Notes: generated by a model from the letters alone, not told the origin. DNA of 64,000 bases from Nemophila menziesii (GCA_029959085.1 JARWIR010000016.1:20965499-21029498); one strand, 5' to 3'; counted from the stretch's first letter, positions 11,577-23,810 are shown. A program made the numbers and translations.

Positions 11577-11777
11577 ATGGCTGCTAAGCCTATATCGATT
11601 GGAATATCACGTGCCTTAGACTTCTTTTCCCATGACTACAAAGGTCGAAAAGGATTTCTTTTTAATGCCCAAAAAAAAAAAAAAAAAAAAAAAGGATTTC
11701 TTTTTTCTTTTTTCCGATACAACCGAGAAAAAAAAAACATTAGAAGGATGATTAACCATCTCTATATTCCTACATAA
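11577..11777 (+). pseudogene. 5' fragment of an unrecognised gene, disrupted by a poly(A) micro-insertion
   Basis: The ATG at 11577 opens MAAKPISIGISRALDFF, followed by FSHDYKGRKGFLF. I do not recognise the family. After about 27 codons the frame runs through a 26-bp AATGCCC plus poly(A) insertion with a 16-bp target duplication. It then ends at 11777, with LINE D starting 130 bp further on. The promoter-like DNA upstream suggests a true gene start, but there is no downstream exon in view. Confidence 0.35.
11648..11705 (+). repeat. Minimal poly(A) retro-insertion with 16-bp target duplication
   Basis: AAAAGGATTTCTTTTT occurs at 11648-11663 and again at 11690-11705. Between them are AATGCCC and 19 A residues. 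This is the signature of target-primed reverse transcription that stopped after copying only a few nucleotides of template. Confidence 0.75.
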
Positions 11778-11929
11778 ACAATTTAAAAAGTTATAAGAAC
11801 CGACAAGATTAAGAGTCTCCAATTCGATAGGTCAAGGTTTAGTTTAGCGCAATTGTTAAACTTCTCTGCAACATTGTTAAAATCTTTTTTGATATAGTTC
11901 AGTTTCCAGTTCAGATTTTTTTTTTTTTT

Positions 11930-14900
11930 TACAACTAGCTTTCTTGATTATAGATTGAATTTTCCAATATATTTCCTTAATTTTATTGATACCTTGAATC
12001 TCTTCAAAGTTGTAAAAATAGAAAGAACTAGTTTTAAAATTGAGATCACCTGCAGATCTCATAGCCATTAAGATGACCAATCTCACCTTACGAACTTGAC
12101 TTGATGTGACGCCTTATATATCTATGGGTTATATTACCAAGTTGATTAACCGCTACAGATGCAATTCCAGCTGGTTCATGATCTTTGGTAAAAGAAGTAT
12201 CATTCAACCAAATAATGTCTGAAAAATCATAGAAAATATCATCAATATTTTCCACTTTAACAATTTTTCTATTTCTCATGATATCATAATCATCTTTAAC
12301 CTCATTAATAAATTTGTTATTTCTATTGATTATGATACTGATGTTCCATTTCTTTGCTTCAAAAAAAACCCTTTATCCATGTTTTCCAAATATTCCAAAA
12401 AATAACAAATAAATGCGTCTTGACAAAAAAATTTATTAAACCCATTTTTTTGAGAAATCTGCAATTGTTTTGATAATCCACTCATTTAAGAATCCGTCGT
12501 AATTTCGATCAATTCTAATCTGAAGCGAGGATTCGGCTCAGACGGCTATACTAAAAGGACATTTCAAGAAAAGATGTTCAATTGATTCATTTTCCAAATC
12601 ACACCATTCGCATTCCGCTGAGCGACCGCACTTTCTTTTGCAAATATTAACTTTAGTCGGTATGGCTCCATTACATATTTTCCAAATGAAGTTACATAAT
12701 TTATTTGGAACATTCGAGTTCCAAATGATTTTCCAAAGAGAAATATTATTCTGTTAACCTGTCTTCTATGTTTGAGCTTCTTTTTGATTGTCATGATGAA
12801 AAAGGTGGTGATATCCCAATTCAGTGGAATATGTGCCATCTTTAGTAAACCCCAGATAATTTTATCGTCTTGGTCCAATTCAAACATTGGAATTTTAAGA
12901 ATTTCCTTCAACTCATTGTCAGAACAAATATGTTCGAGAAGTTGGATTTCCAACCAGAGAAATCTGAATTAAAAAGTTCCGCAACCTTTTTGATATTGTA
13001 CATCCCGTTATTCTTAATTTTACGTCCATTACCAATCCATGAATCTTCCCATATATTGGCTTTAAGACCATTACCAATTTTTAAAATGCACTTTTTTTAA
13101 GCATTTGAAGCCCCTTAAAACACTTGCCTAACTCCATGATCGTTTCTTTTTAAGCGGCACATTCCCAAATGTATCATTCAGATGATAAATACCTTTCAAG
13201 ACCTTTGCAACAAGAGAATCAGGGTTATTAAGGATTTTCCAAACTTGATTAGCTAAAAGAGCGATATTCATCTTCTGTAGGTCTCTAAGTCCACTACCAC
13301 CCATAGTCTCAGATCTAGCAATTTTTTTCAAGGCGACCTAATGTATTATTTTTTCCGTGTTAGCATCCCACTAAAAATTCGCGATTAAAGACGACATTTT
13401 TTTACATAAATCCTTCAAAAATTCAAAAATTGACATGGCGTAATTAGGAATTGCTTACAGTACGGATTTGATAAGAACCCTCTTACCTCCGTCAAATAAT
13501 AACTTAGACACCCAAGTAGCCGACATACTAAAAAGTTTATCTTTGATGTAATTGAGATTTTCTGTTATCGATCTTTTAAGCGTAAACTATATACCAAGAT
13601 ATTTACTGAGTGACATACTTCATTTAATATTAAGCAAGTTAGACAAATCTTCCTTTAGTCTTTCAGGAGTACCATTACTCAATAAGATAGATGATTTATT
13701 GAAATTAACCTTTTGACCCAATGCTTGACAATATTCCATTATAATTTGATTGAAACACTCAAGTTCTATATGATTAGCCTCCATAAAAAATAACGCATCA
13801 TCCGCGAAAAGAAGATGAGAAAGTTTAGGCCAATTTCATGTGATAGATATTCCTTTAATATTTCCTTCACGACAGTGATAATTTAATATTCCACTAGGAG
13901 ATTCAGTAAGCATTGAAAAAAGAAGGGGGGGGGGATAACAGATTACCTTATTGAATACCTTTTGTTGGCTTGAAGTTCTCCAATCTTTCTCCATTAACCT
14001 TTATCTGCATTGAAACTGAAGAGATGCAATTAAAGATCAATTTACTCTATTTGTCGCTAAAACCCATATTTTTAAGAACATTCATAAGAAAATCCCAATT
14101 TACTTGGTCATTAGCTTTTTCCATAACAATTTTAATGGCGGGATAATGTTGATCTCCTTTTTGTTTTAAGAAAATACGCGAATTCCTGGGCTATAAGAAT
14201 ATTATCTTGGATAAACATGTCTTTGATGAAAGCTGATTGAGTTGGAGAGATAATTTCATTCATGAATGGTTGAAGCTTAAGAGCCATGATCTTAGCGATA
14301 ATTTTATAGCTGAAATTAATACAGGCAATCGGTCTATAGTCTCCAACCGTTTCCTGAATTTCTCCTTTAGGAATAAGAGTGATTAAGGTATCATTGATAT
14401 CTTTAAGTGAAATGTTATCTTTAAAAAAGCAACCACAATCTAATGAATGTCATCTTTAAGAATGTGTTAAAATTCATGAAAAAACTAGGAAGACCATCTG
14501 GGCCAGGCTTTTAGAACTGGACATACTAAAGATAGCAAATTTAATTTCCTCCAAATCGGGAATTTTAACCAATTCATCGCTCTTAATATTGGTAACTTTA
14601 TTCGGGATGAAACAGATATATTCTCATTACCATTGAAAACATTATCCTAATAATTGTTGATGAAATAATCTTGGATAATAGATTTAATATTTTTTGAATC
14701 ACCCGTCCACATACCATTCTTATCTTTAATAGCACAGATCCGGTTAAGATTTCTTCGTTTGGAAGTCATCGCATAATTTTTTTTTTGTATTTTTCTCTCC
14801 TTTCTCAATCCATAAATTTCTCGCTCTATTAGCCCAAAAAACTTCTTCTTATTTCCATAGTTCTTCAATTTCTTCTTTAATCTTAAGGCATCGGTCACGG

Positions 14901-15864
14901 TTAAGGAGAGAAAAGTGTTCATTATTAATTTTCTCTATACTTTTTTGAAGATCGTCAATTCTCTTTCGAGTGTTAATAAATGTCTTCTTACTCCAACCTG
15001 TTAACGTGAGACAAGTAGCATGCTTTTTACGAATAAAATCTCTAACAGATTCATTGTATGATTCTGCTTTCCACGATTTTTTCACCACATATCTACAATT
15101 AACATTCTTCAACGACTTTGATTCGAAGATGAAATATTTCTCATTATTAACCTTTGAAAAATATTTTTGAATAATAAGCGAGGGGAGTGGTCAAAACCAA
15201 CTACTGGAGGAACTTTTAAAATCGTATTTGGAAAAAGATTAAGCCAATTTTCAGATATAAGGCTTCTATCAAGTCTTTCCTTTATGTTATCATCGCCACT
15301 TATATTGTTTTTCCAAGTAAAATAGCAACCTTTAGCATCCATTTCAATGAGATTATTATCATTTATAAATTCTTTAAAACGTAACATTTCTATGAAGATT
15401 AGGAGCAATTTTCCCTTGTTTCTCTGAAAATTTGGCAATCTCATTAAAATCACCAACAATCATAATATGGTCTTTAATATGTGATCTCCACTTTGAAATA
15501 TTGTGCCAACCATTTTCTCTTTCGGCTTCATTGATAGGTGCATAGACAAAAACAATATACCAACTAGAAGGGTAGATTCATTAACTTGACAAATTACATA
15601 AGAGACATTAGAACAAACTACTTTAAGAAAGACCGAATCCTTCCAAGCAACCAAGATTCCCCCAGACCTAAATTCTCTTCCTCTAGGTTCCACTAAGTGC
15701 CGATTATTATAGGATTTTAACGGTTTATAGGATAGAACATCCTTCTTCCTAATCTTCGCTTCCAAAAGACAAACAACATCAATATTAAATTTAAAAAGGA
15801 TTAGACTTTTCTGTGTCAAGAATGCCCTTGCGCCTTGACAATTTCAAATCAATAGATTATCCAT
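11930..15864 (-). pseudogene. LINE D ORF2 pseudogene: EN, RT, zf-RVT, RNase H
   Basis: The start ATG is at 15862-15864 on the minus strand. Seven codons on, the conserved Trp of the endonuclease WN motif is TGA (15844-15846). The endonuclease continues with NCQGARA, CLLEAK and GGILVAWKDS. The reverse transcriptase shows a damaged QGDPLSP box beside a G10 run (13921-13935), but an intact LFADDA catalytic box near 13793-13812. GGSGLRDL and NIALLANQVW mark the post-RT region at 13.13-13.33 kb. zf-RVT text lies near 12.6-12.75 kb, and RNase H (WLNDTSFTKDHEPAGIA) near 12.15-12.23 kb. Many stops and shifts. Confidence 0.8.
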
Positions 15865-17090
15865 CACTCTCGACCCTCTTTGAGGAGAGGTCGCCCTTCT
15901 TCAGAAACGGGACCACACCATCTCTCACCAAAGCATCTCGGGGAATAGCGTCGTCTTCAGTGTCACTATCGCTAGATTCATCAACTCCATCATGTCCCGC
16001 GTATTGTGTGCCCTTACAATAATACAAATTTTGTTGAGTCGGGTTTGCATTACCGATTCCGATATCATTTTCCACCGTAAAATTCTCATTAGTCATGAAT
16101 AGATGTTTAACCTAATAGAAACTATCATATATATCCTCCATAAATACTTGTATTCTTTTCTCCATAATATCAAATTCCTCTTATCGATATTTCTTAAGCC
16201 TCGCTTAGTCCTACATGAACGTTGAGGTGGAATTCCTTTTTAGTTCTTTAGTCCACGAGAAAATAGTTGAAGGTCCATGTACTCGCATTATCGTTGTAGT
16301 ACATGTAGTTCATTTTGGTGTCACTTCCGGTCTCCCATGTTGGCTCTGGTGAATTGATTGAGAATTAGCAGAAATATAAGCAGGTTCATATGAAGGTTCA
16401 AGCTCCAAATCCACAATATCTTTCCCTTTCAGATCATTACGTTTCTTGGTCCGCAACTCATTAATTTGATCATTGTTGTTGTTGACTAGATTCTTATCCA
16501 TCCCCTTGTTATCTACCTATGTATCCTCCTTAACACCATAATAACCATCATCAGTAATAAATTTGTTGTATAAGTAATTGATGTCAATATCGTGTGCATT
16601 GAGAACCTCAGTCATTGCTTCATTATTGATTATGATACTTCTCCACATATCGCCACTCTGTTCTTGAAAGACTTCAAATAACACATGAAACTTATTAGCC
16701 GAAATTTCCATATGATCATTATTGAGCTTGGAAAGACCTACAATGTCAACAATGAGACCAGTACCACCAGTATTCTCACGTTTCCTCTTAGAAAAACCAC
16801 TTTCTCCGTTCTTTGAACGGTCACCACCTTCTTTGTTAGTAGCAGAATTGATGTTAACCCTGACGAAACAACATTGAAATCCATATTATTGAATCCATAA
16901 TTTCCGTTAAAGTTGTCATTTTCATCGCCATCTTTGTCATCAGATGTTCTTCTGAAAGGATGAAAACGAATTATTGCATCAACACACCAACGATCGCGTT
17001 TGCGAATAGCATGAATCGACACATCTTCACTTTTCCAGCTAGGCCTTACCATTCCCAACAAACACGCGTTCTTGTTATGACCTAGAATTT
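15857..17090 (-). pseudogene. LINE D ORF1 pseudogene, C-terminal part
   Basis: Begins mid-zinc-knuckle (GHNKNAC) and continues LLGMVRPSWKSEDVS, then acidic and Asn-rich text split over several frames (17061-16738, 16711-16517, 16501-16310, 16096-15857). The last piece ends ESDG and its TAA overlaps the ORF2 start as ATGGATAA. This is the gag-like RNA-binding ORF with its DUF4283 part missing through 5' truncation. Confidence 0.65.
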
Positions 17091-17330
17091 AAGTAATTGT
17101 ACAACTCCAATAACCCTGAGTCAGATTTGCGAGATTTCTGTTATAGCTTATTGAATAAATCAATATAAAGAAGCGAAAAAGAATTAAAAGTATGAAAGTG
17201 TACAAGATGAAAGCTTGTACATTGACTAATTCATTTTCAAGTGGATTAGTTATAATTAAAAATGACTGTGCAATTCTTTTAGCATCTTTTTTTATATAAT
17301 AAAGTAAACCAGGTTATTACAATAAACATG

Positions 17331-17555
17331 TTCGTTTGGAAGTGCTTTTTCTGAAAAACACTTAAAAGTGATTCTAGATGTTTAAAAGTGTTTTTACCCT
17401 AAATTTTTTTTTATGAAAAGCACCAAATAGGTGCTTCTTAAAAAAAGTACCAAAAGTGATTCTAAATTTCAAAATTATTTTTAATAGTTTTTTCAAAATT
17501 TTAATTTTAGTCTAAAAACATTTTTCTACTACAAAATAAGCACTTCCAAAGGGGT
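17331..17555. mobile_element. MITE with TTTGGAAGTGCTT terminal inverted repeats
   Basis: The left end CGTTTGGAAGTGCTTTTTC pairs with the right end AATAAGCACTTCCAAAGG (inverse CCTTTGGAAGTGCTTATT). The interior is rich in GTGCTT/AAGCAC words, typical of a common plant non-autonomous DNA transposon type, possibly hAT-related. No clear target duplication was seen. The rest of 17091-17840 holds nothing I can assign. Confidence 0.55.
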
Positions 17556-17840
17556 TAGTTAATGATATTTAATTTTTAGCTTGTTTTTTTAATATTAAAT
17601 ACTTTTTACTTTTAGGAGTAAAAATAAAATAACTATCTGAGTAGCTAAACAAGATATTCATGACAGGTTGTTTAGTTTGATTGACTCTAATCACCTCAAT
17701 TAACCAAATTAGTAACTAATAATCATAATACGAGGTATTGGCTATATCATTTTCGTAAACATTGTTTTAATGAAATCTTTTCTCTACTAAGAAAAAGAAA
17801 ACAATGGAACCTAGAAGACCAAATTCCATTAGGTAAAGCC

Positions 17841-18115
17841 TCCGTGAAGCCCCTAATCTTTCTCTAATAGCACGATCTGCCCCCGATTTTACGTTTTACC
17901 ATTTCTCGCCGTTGATGAACGTATTTTTTGACACCGTTAACCCTTTTTCTATTTTTCTGTCAGTTGACCGTTAGTCAACGCCACATGGTGCCACGTCAGT
18001 GACACCTCAGCGCCACTTCAGCATGACGTCACCTATAGCTGAATGGGTTTTTCCTATGTGGCAAGGGGCGTAATAGTCTTTTTTCTCCGTTTTTACGCAT
18101 TCACCAAACCTAAAA
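17841..18115 (+). repeat. MULE left terminal inverted repeat
   Basis: Starts TCCGTGAAGCCCC. It matches the reverse complement of the right end over roughly 270 bp with scattered mismatches, including a long shared stretch around GTATTTTTTGACACCGTTA. It holds a perfect TGACGTCA at 18024-18031. It probably serves as the promoter for the GRF gene that starts at 18194. Confidence 0.85.
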
Positions 18116-18193
18116 TCAATTACCCGTAATCATTTTACCCCCCCTCTTCCTTCTTCCCTTCTCCGCCTTCGCCTCCCTTCTTTCTCTCTTCCG

Positions 18194-19137
18194 ATGGCCG
18201 GTTATAGAAACACCAACGCATCATCTTCGATGACCCAGGTAAGGAAGATTGGGTATGTTATTGTGGTCTACGTGTGAAGATTAGCACGTCGTGGACGGAC
18301 ATGAATCCGGGAAGGCGTTTCATTGGTTGCTCGAAGTATCAAGCGCTCGAGAGAAAATGTTCATTCTTCTGCTGGTTAGATCCTCCGATTTGCGATAGAA
18401 GTAGGGTGGTGATTTCCGGGTTGCTTTGGTCTCTGTCGCGGAAGATGAAGAAATTGAAGGCCTGAAATCCATTGAAGGTAAAAAATCGAAGATCTGGCAT
18501 CTGTTTTTCTATTTTATGTTAGGTTTTATAGTATCTCGAATGTTTTAGGGAGTCTAAGGATGTCGAGGTTGTTTGGTGTTTCTCGTGGGTGTTCTTGGTG
18601 TATTATGTTTCTGGGTTTTACTGATTTTATATGTTGTGTGTCTAGTGAGGTGATGTTAGATGTTGTTTTTGTTGTTTGAAATTAATTTAGTATTACTGGA
18701 ATTAGTCAATGGAACGCGTTTTGTGAATTGGGTTATGCGTGAATGTTGTTTATCTAAGTTTTGATTTTTCTTTATTGGATTCGTAGCAGATAAGATGAAG
18801 TTGTGGCCCCTAATTTAAGTTGTTTGTTACCCTATGGCCCATGAAGTATAATCTAATATACTCTATGGCCCTATATGTTATATGAAGTTGTCATTGGGGC
18901 CCCTGAACTTAGTAATGTAGTTATTGGCTGGCCCCACGTAAGTGTATCATTTAGACACGTAGTATACGAAATGTTTTTTTATTTTTTATTTTTTTGTGTA
19001 GAACATGAAATGGTTTTGCATGGGAAATAAAAGAATCGTCTATGGAACCCCAAAGGGTTTTATCGGGAAATAAAAAAGGTGCATCAGATATAGTATTCTG
19101 AAATATGTAGTAATTATGAGCATAAGTAACCACTGAT

Positions 19138-19223
<86 letters not shown>

Positions 19224-19816
19224 TGTTAGTTAGTTTTTCTCTTAAACAAAAAAACTCAAGCGATATTTTGTAAGTCAATTAGAAATAGCATGAAGGATCA
19301 AAAGGCTGCACAACAAGCTCTGATGGAGAAGGAAAAACAGAGTAAGTTTTTTTTTGGACTGAATCAAAGAGTATTTAATAAACTAATATTCAACAAGGAT
19401 CAAGTGTTTCTTCATTATAGTTTACGTTATACATATATTTTTTTTTACGTTTTTGAATATTAATAAATTAGTGTACGTATAGAAGCTAATTGGTTGTTTA
19501 CGTTTTTTTTTCAGAAATGACTTGTCTATCTCATTCTCCTCCACTGAAGATCCAACCCGCTCCGAAGTCATATAGAAGCCAAGACCCAACATCTAGATGG
19601 AGTGTAAGACTAGCTCCAAACGTTGTTCATGAGAAGGTCAAAACCAAGACCATTTCCTTACCTTACGGGCAGGAGATGATTTTGGTGGAGTCTAGTTCGG
19701 AAGATGAAGACAATCTGTTCCCGAAGAGGAGGAAGGTGGCACGACAGGCTCCTATTGGCATGTGTTCACCGAAGTTTTTCAAGTTTGAAGACGAGGAAGA
19801 TGAGTCCAAGGCGTGA
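18194..19816 (+). pseudogene. MULE-borne GRF-type zinc-finger gene, probably three exons, one frameshift
   Basis: ATG 18194 opens MAGYRNTNASSSMTQ. The GRF zinc finger follows in another frame: VCYCGLRVKISTSW, then NPGRRFIGC and a KCSFFCW block (about 18253-18380), with the expected CxC...GC...C spacing. A 5-bp GGTAA near 18238-18242 explains the shift. Exon 1 probably ends at GAAG/GTAAAA near 18477. Exon 2 (about 19278-19341) encodes a short helical SMKDQKAAQQALMEKEKQ. Exon 3 (about 19514-19816) encodes an acidic tail with SSSEDED, a basic PKRRKVARQ (NLS-like) and FKFEDEEDESKA. GRF fingers bind single-stranded DNA in other eukaryotic proteins. Here a nuclear transposition accessory role is inferred only. 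Confidence 0.65.
19142..19219. repeat. (AT)n microsatellite
   Basis: About 78 bp of uninterrupted TA dinucleotides inside the presumed first long intron of the GRF gene. Confidence 0.95.
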
Positions 19817-20289
19817 AGGATGATGGTTTTTATTGTGTTGTTGGTTTTAGTTTGTCTTTTTTTTCTATTTACATTTTTTAATGACTTTTAATTTAGTAAC
19901 TTATTATTATGTTTTAAGTATGGTGGATGTGAAGGACTTTTTGTTTGGTTTGGAAGGTGGAATTCTCGGAAAAGACCAGTTTGGTATGTTTTGTATATTT
20001 TTGGACTTCGATGGATGTACTCTGTACTTAACTTATTGTGTAATCTTATTTTGAAGTTACTTTGCTTTGAATTGATATTTTTTGATGTGTTTAATACATG
20101 TAATCAATAGTCACAACCAAAACTTAAATTCTCATGAACTTAGTAATATACTTAAGTTTGGGGCCAGATTAAAACATAGTCAACTAAAACATAGTCAACT
20201 TATGTGGGGCCAGACTAAAACATAGTCAATTAAAAATAGAAGCATACATTAACAGAAAAATAAAAGTTCAATTGATAGCAACTAATACA

Positions 20290-20462
20290 TAGAAATATAA
20301 TAGTTCAATTAAAACAACATACACGATAAAAACCAAAGTAAACTTAAACAACATACACGAACAATAAAAAGGATTAAACACAAAAGTAAACTTAAACAAC
20401 ATAAACGAACATCTTTACTTACGCTTACGCAACATACACGAACAACTTAAACAACTTAAACC
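20290..20462. repeat. Imperfect tandem repeat, ACTTAAACAACATACACGAAC unit
   Basis: At least four diverged copies of a roughly 20-bp unit (AACAACATACACGAACAA and variants) follow one another between the convergent 3' ends of the MULE genes. No coding content. Confidence 0.6.
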
Positions 20463-20471
20463 ATAAGTTAA

Positions 20472-20738
20472 TTAATTACGCTTATACAATCTTTTGGCAT
20501 AGTCGTCCGAGCTAAGAACATCTTTACTTGTCGATGGAAGTGGAAGTTTATCCGGTCCCGGAAGCCAAAGGAAGAAATCACATTCTTTCTCAGGCAAGTC
20601 TTGGAACCAAAAATCCTCGAAGTGAAAATGAAGAGAACGAAAACTCTTATTACACCCTAAGTCAATAATAACAATCAATGCGGGCATTCTGCACTTACAT
20701 ATGATGGTGTTTGAGTAGTTCTCCGGTGATATGTCCAT
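20472..20738 (-). CDS. GRF-like zinc-finger fragment inside the MULE
   Basis: An 88-residue minus-strand ORF. Near residues 14-16 it has a CKC pair followed by PALIVI, and later ECDFFLWLPGPDKLPLP. This matches the beginning (CxCG.PA) and end (CxFFxW) of a GRF finger. The middle conserved cysteine (usually RFxxC) is not evident: FRSLHFHF stands there. It lies downstream of the MURA gene on the same strand and tail-to-tail with the plus-strand GRF gene. The frame stays open upstream past the ATG, so the true N-terminus may be further right. It could be a remnant or a divergent accessory protein. Confidence 0.4.
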   Translation of the reverse strand: MDISPENYSNTIICKCRMPALIVIIDLGCNKSFRSLHFHFEDFWFQDLPEKECDFFLWLPGPDKLPLPSTSKDVLSSDDYAKRLYKRN

Positions 20739-22757
20739 TAACAGTCAAGGCTTGATTTTCATGTCACTTGGGGTGAAGTCTGGTACGAGTAGTGACCTAG
20801 TTGACCATTGGTCACTCCCACTTGAGTTATAATCAGATATTAGTGGCTAACTCTTGCTTTGGGAGCGTGTTTGTATCAACTCTTTTTTTGGTAGTGTGTT
20901 TGAAATAGATGAGAAATGATAGTCTTAAGAAATTTGGTTTATATAAACCAAAAAGAAACAAGTGAATATAATAACACAGTAAGTTAAAGTAGACTCTTCT
21001 GACACAACCACATCAAACACGTGACTAAAAGTTAAGTAGTCTTCTTACACAACCAAACCAAACACGTAAATAAAATTTAAAGTAAATAAAAATAAAGAGG
21101 TTTGCCGCCACTCCTTAAGGTTATCAGTTGTATCATACACTTCTTATAACAGGTGAAAATCCTCTATCTTTCACCCATTTGCTATTCTTTTGTTGAGCCA
21201 GGCCCCGGCCGGAGAGCCTCCAGGAAAATCTTCTTACACAACCAAAACAAATATGGGAATAAAACTTAAAGTTAAATTAAAACAGTTGTCTAGATTGTCT
21301 AGATGGTTGTCACGTTTTTTCTTTCTTCATCTCAACCAACTTGACCTTCTTACCCTTACTATTGTCTTCGAGTTGCTTCTTGTTTTGTTTCACATGTGTA
21401 TTCTTACATTTCTTCTTTTTTCCATCTTTCTTCTCTGCTGCATCTACTTTCTCCTTTGAATCATTCTTCTCTTTTTCGATCCCATGCGTATTTCCTGTAA
21501 CATATTTAACTTCCTTTTCCGTTGTTGGATAAGGATTTTGTTTAGCAATCTTTTCCTTGTCTTTTGAACTTGATCCTCGACTAAATAGACCCTTCATGTA
21601 TTTTTCTATGTTCTTATCGAACTCCTTGAATGCGTCATTCACTCCAACCATATCCATGCCTGGTTTACCTTTACCTTTAGCTCTAAGACTTTCCAAACTT
21701 ATACTCTTTTTTCCTTTATATAAAACGGATTTCCATCAATTTTCTTTGTACCAATAGTAATTGAACCTGGGGTGGTAATTGGAGTAGGGCCCCTTGTATA
21801 CACTCCCATTCCAGCTGGACTAAAAGGAGGTCTCCTAGACATATCCTACAACAAAACAAGTCATATATTTTTAAATAATGTTTGAAAACATATCAAGTCC
21901 TAAATTTAGCTTACACTTGGTTGTCCAAGTTTCTTGACACCCGTTGGTAGAAACTTGTCCTTTACATCAGGGGCACAAAATTTGCTAACCTCCACACAAG
22001 GCTTCTTTCTGGGTGTAAACTACATGACAAAAATAAATCATTAAATCACATACAGTACATATACTCCAACCACTTAACTTAGTGAAGATATATACCTTTT
22101 CATCGTTTGACGAACCTTCAACTCTTTCTCGCTTCTTCTGTGAACCCATCCACCCAACTGGTTCGTTAGTGCTACCTTGAGTCATTACTACAACTTATTC
22201 ATCAATACCAAGTAGATCTTATTTCAATGACAAAAAAAAGTTTATTAACTATAAAACTTAAAGTATAAAGCATTGTCTTACCTTAGAGGCTTGACTATTC
22301 TCATTACACAATTTGGAATCTCCCTTTGACTCTTGTCCTTCATCAGTTTCTTGAACATCAACTTTTTTTCCTTAGGCTTGGCAGGTGTATCGCCCCTCTT
22401 AGCTCTAGATTTAGGTCTCCTACCTGATGGGCTTACTACTTGGGTAGTCACCACCATATTGCTATCATTCACATCTAGGTGCACTTCACTCGCGTCAATG
22501 TCAACATCAGCCCTACTCTTACATCCCTTAAGTTGTAGTTCACTACTTAAAGCATCAACATTGACATCACTATTGACAAAATTTATATTCACATCTCTAT
22601 TTGTAGCATTAACATATACATTATTCTCAGAAACTTGTGGGTTTTTTCTTATTCAAGTAGACATTCTCTTGTCAACCTTAACCACACTGCTACTTTGAGA
22701 ATCCAATGCTGCCATGTTGGAACTTTCTGGCTTTTGTTCCTCTAAGCTATTAACCTT

Positions 22758-23751
22758 TGTTGGCCTAACGTCCTTTTAATCTTGTTTTAATATTTTCCAA
22801 ATCTTGTTTTAAATATCCCCAAAATAGTGCATTATACTTGTCCTAACTAAATACCTTTTCTCCATGAATTTAACATTATTTTTCAAGGTTTATTTAGTAG
22901 CCGGGCCGGCATCCGCCCGTAGAACCGGCATACCAGCGGAAAGAGTCGTTGCCCAACGGTCGCATGCCACGTTGGATCTTCCCGTTGACTAGAAGACAAA
23001 CCGGACCGGCATACCGGCCAGAGGCAGAATGTTGCCTATATAATGAAGTTCTTTGTCATTCATTCAAGCACCTCTTACCAATCCAATTCTAATCATTCTT
23101 ATACATAAATTATAGGTCTCAAGCTATCATAGTATCAATCCAAGCTTGATCAGTCAACATGTTATATCTACTCAATCAAGTAGTTAATCTAGAAGCTTCG
23201 AAGTTCTAATCCACTCAAGAGAAGGTTTAAGCTTAGAGTTATATCCTCTCTTTAGGAGTTCTTAGCAAAGTTGTAACAACCATTCAAACATTTTTTTATC
23301 CTCTTATATCTAGTTCTTTTAATAGATAGATTAAGAGAGAGTGTGAGTATAGGGAGTATACTCGGTTTCCTTGTGTTGCAATAGCACAAGAGTTTGCTTC
23401 GTGGTATCGAAGTGGTTGTAAGGGTTATTGTGTTCTCGACCCGGTTAAGAGAGACACGGGAGCTTAGTGAAAATCTTGAAATCCTAAGGAGACTTCCTTA
23501 GGTAGTGGATGTAGGGATAACCAAACCACTATACATCGTTGTGTACTTTCTATCCCTTATATCTTTACTTATCGTTTATTGATTGCTCGTATTTCTATTT
23601 ATATCAAACCTAGTTACCCTATTGCATGATCCCTTAGTGTTTGATATATATTGACTTAGAAGTTATTCTTTAAACTTATAATTATTCAAAAGATTTTTAA
23701 TTAGGCATTAATCTTATTAGTAATCCTATTCACCCCCCTCTAGCACTTTCA
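22758..23751 (+). repeat. Left LTR
   Basis: 994 bp, TG...CA. It contains an ACCGGCATACCGG palindrome at 23005-23017, followed by a TATA-like CTATATAAT near 23036. This is the likely U3 promoter. Confidence 0.9.
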
Positions 23752-23753
23752 AT

Positions 23754-23765
23754 TGGTATCAGAGC
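23754..23765 (+). other. Primer binding site (initiator tRNA-Met)
   Basis: TGGTATCAGAGC lies two bases after the left LTR. It is complementary to the 3' end of plant initiator tRNA-Met, the usual primer of many copia elements. Confidence 0.9.
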
Positions 23766-23810
23766 CTAACACTACGTAAATAGCTTAATCGTTAGTAGAG
23801 TAAACGACAT

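Larger units (their letters stand above)
11905..17090 (-). mobile_element. LINE D: L1-type with RNase H, 5'-truncated in ORF1
   Basis: A minus-strand LINE running from within ORF1 (right) through endonuclease, reverse transcriptase, zf-RVT and RNase H to a poly(T) run near 11917-11930 (left), read as its poly(A) tail. The right edge cuts the ORF1 zinc knuckle: only its GHNKNAC half is present near 17065-17085. This is the 5' truncation expected from incomplete reverse transcription. No convincing target duplication was found. Confidence 0.82.

Noticed and set aside
18870..20215. Inverted repeat of GGCCCC/TGAACTTAGTAAT words
   Set aside because: Short matches without consistent spacing or ends; not a convincing element.
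21190..22698. Several plus-strand ORFs rich in Ser/Phe/Leu
   Set aside because: They are antisense to the Lys/Ser-rich C-terminal exons of the MURA gene.
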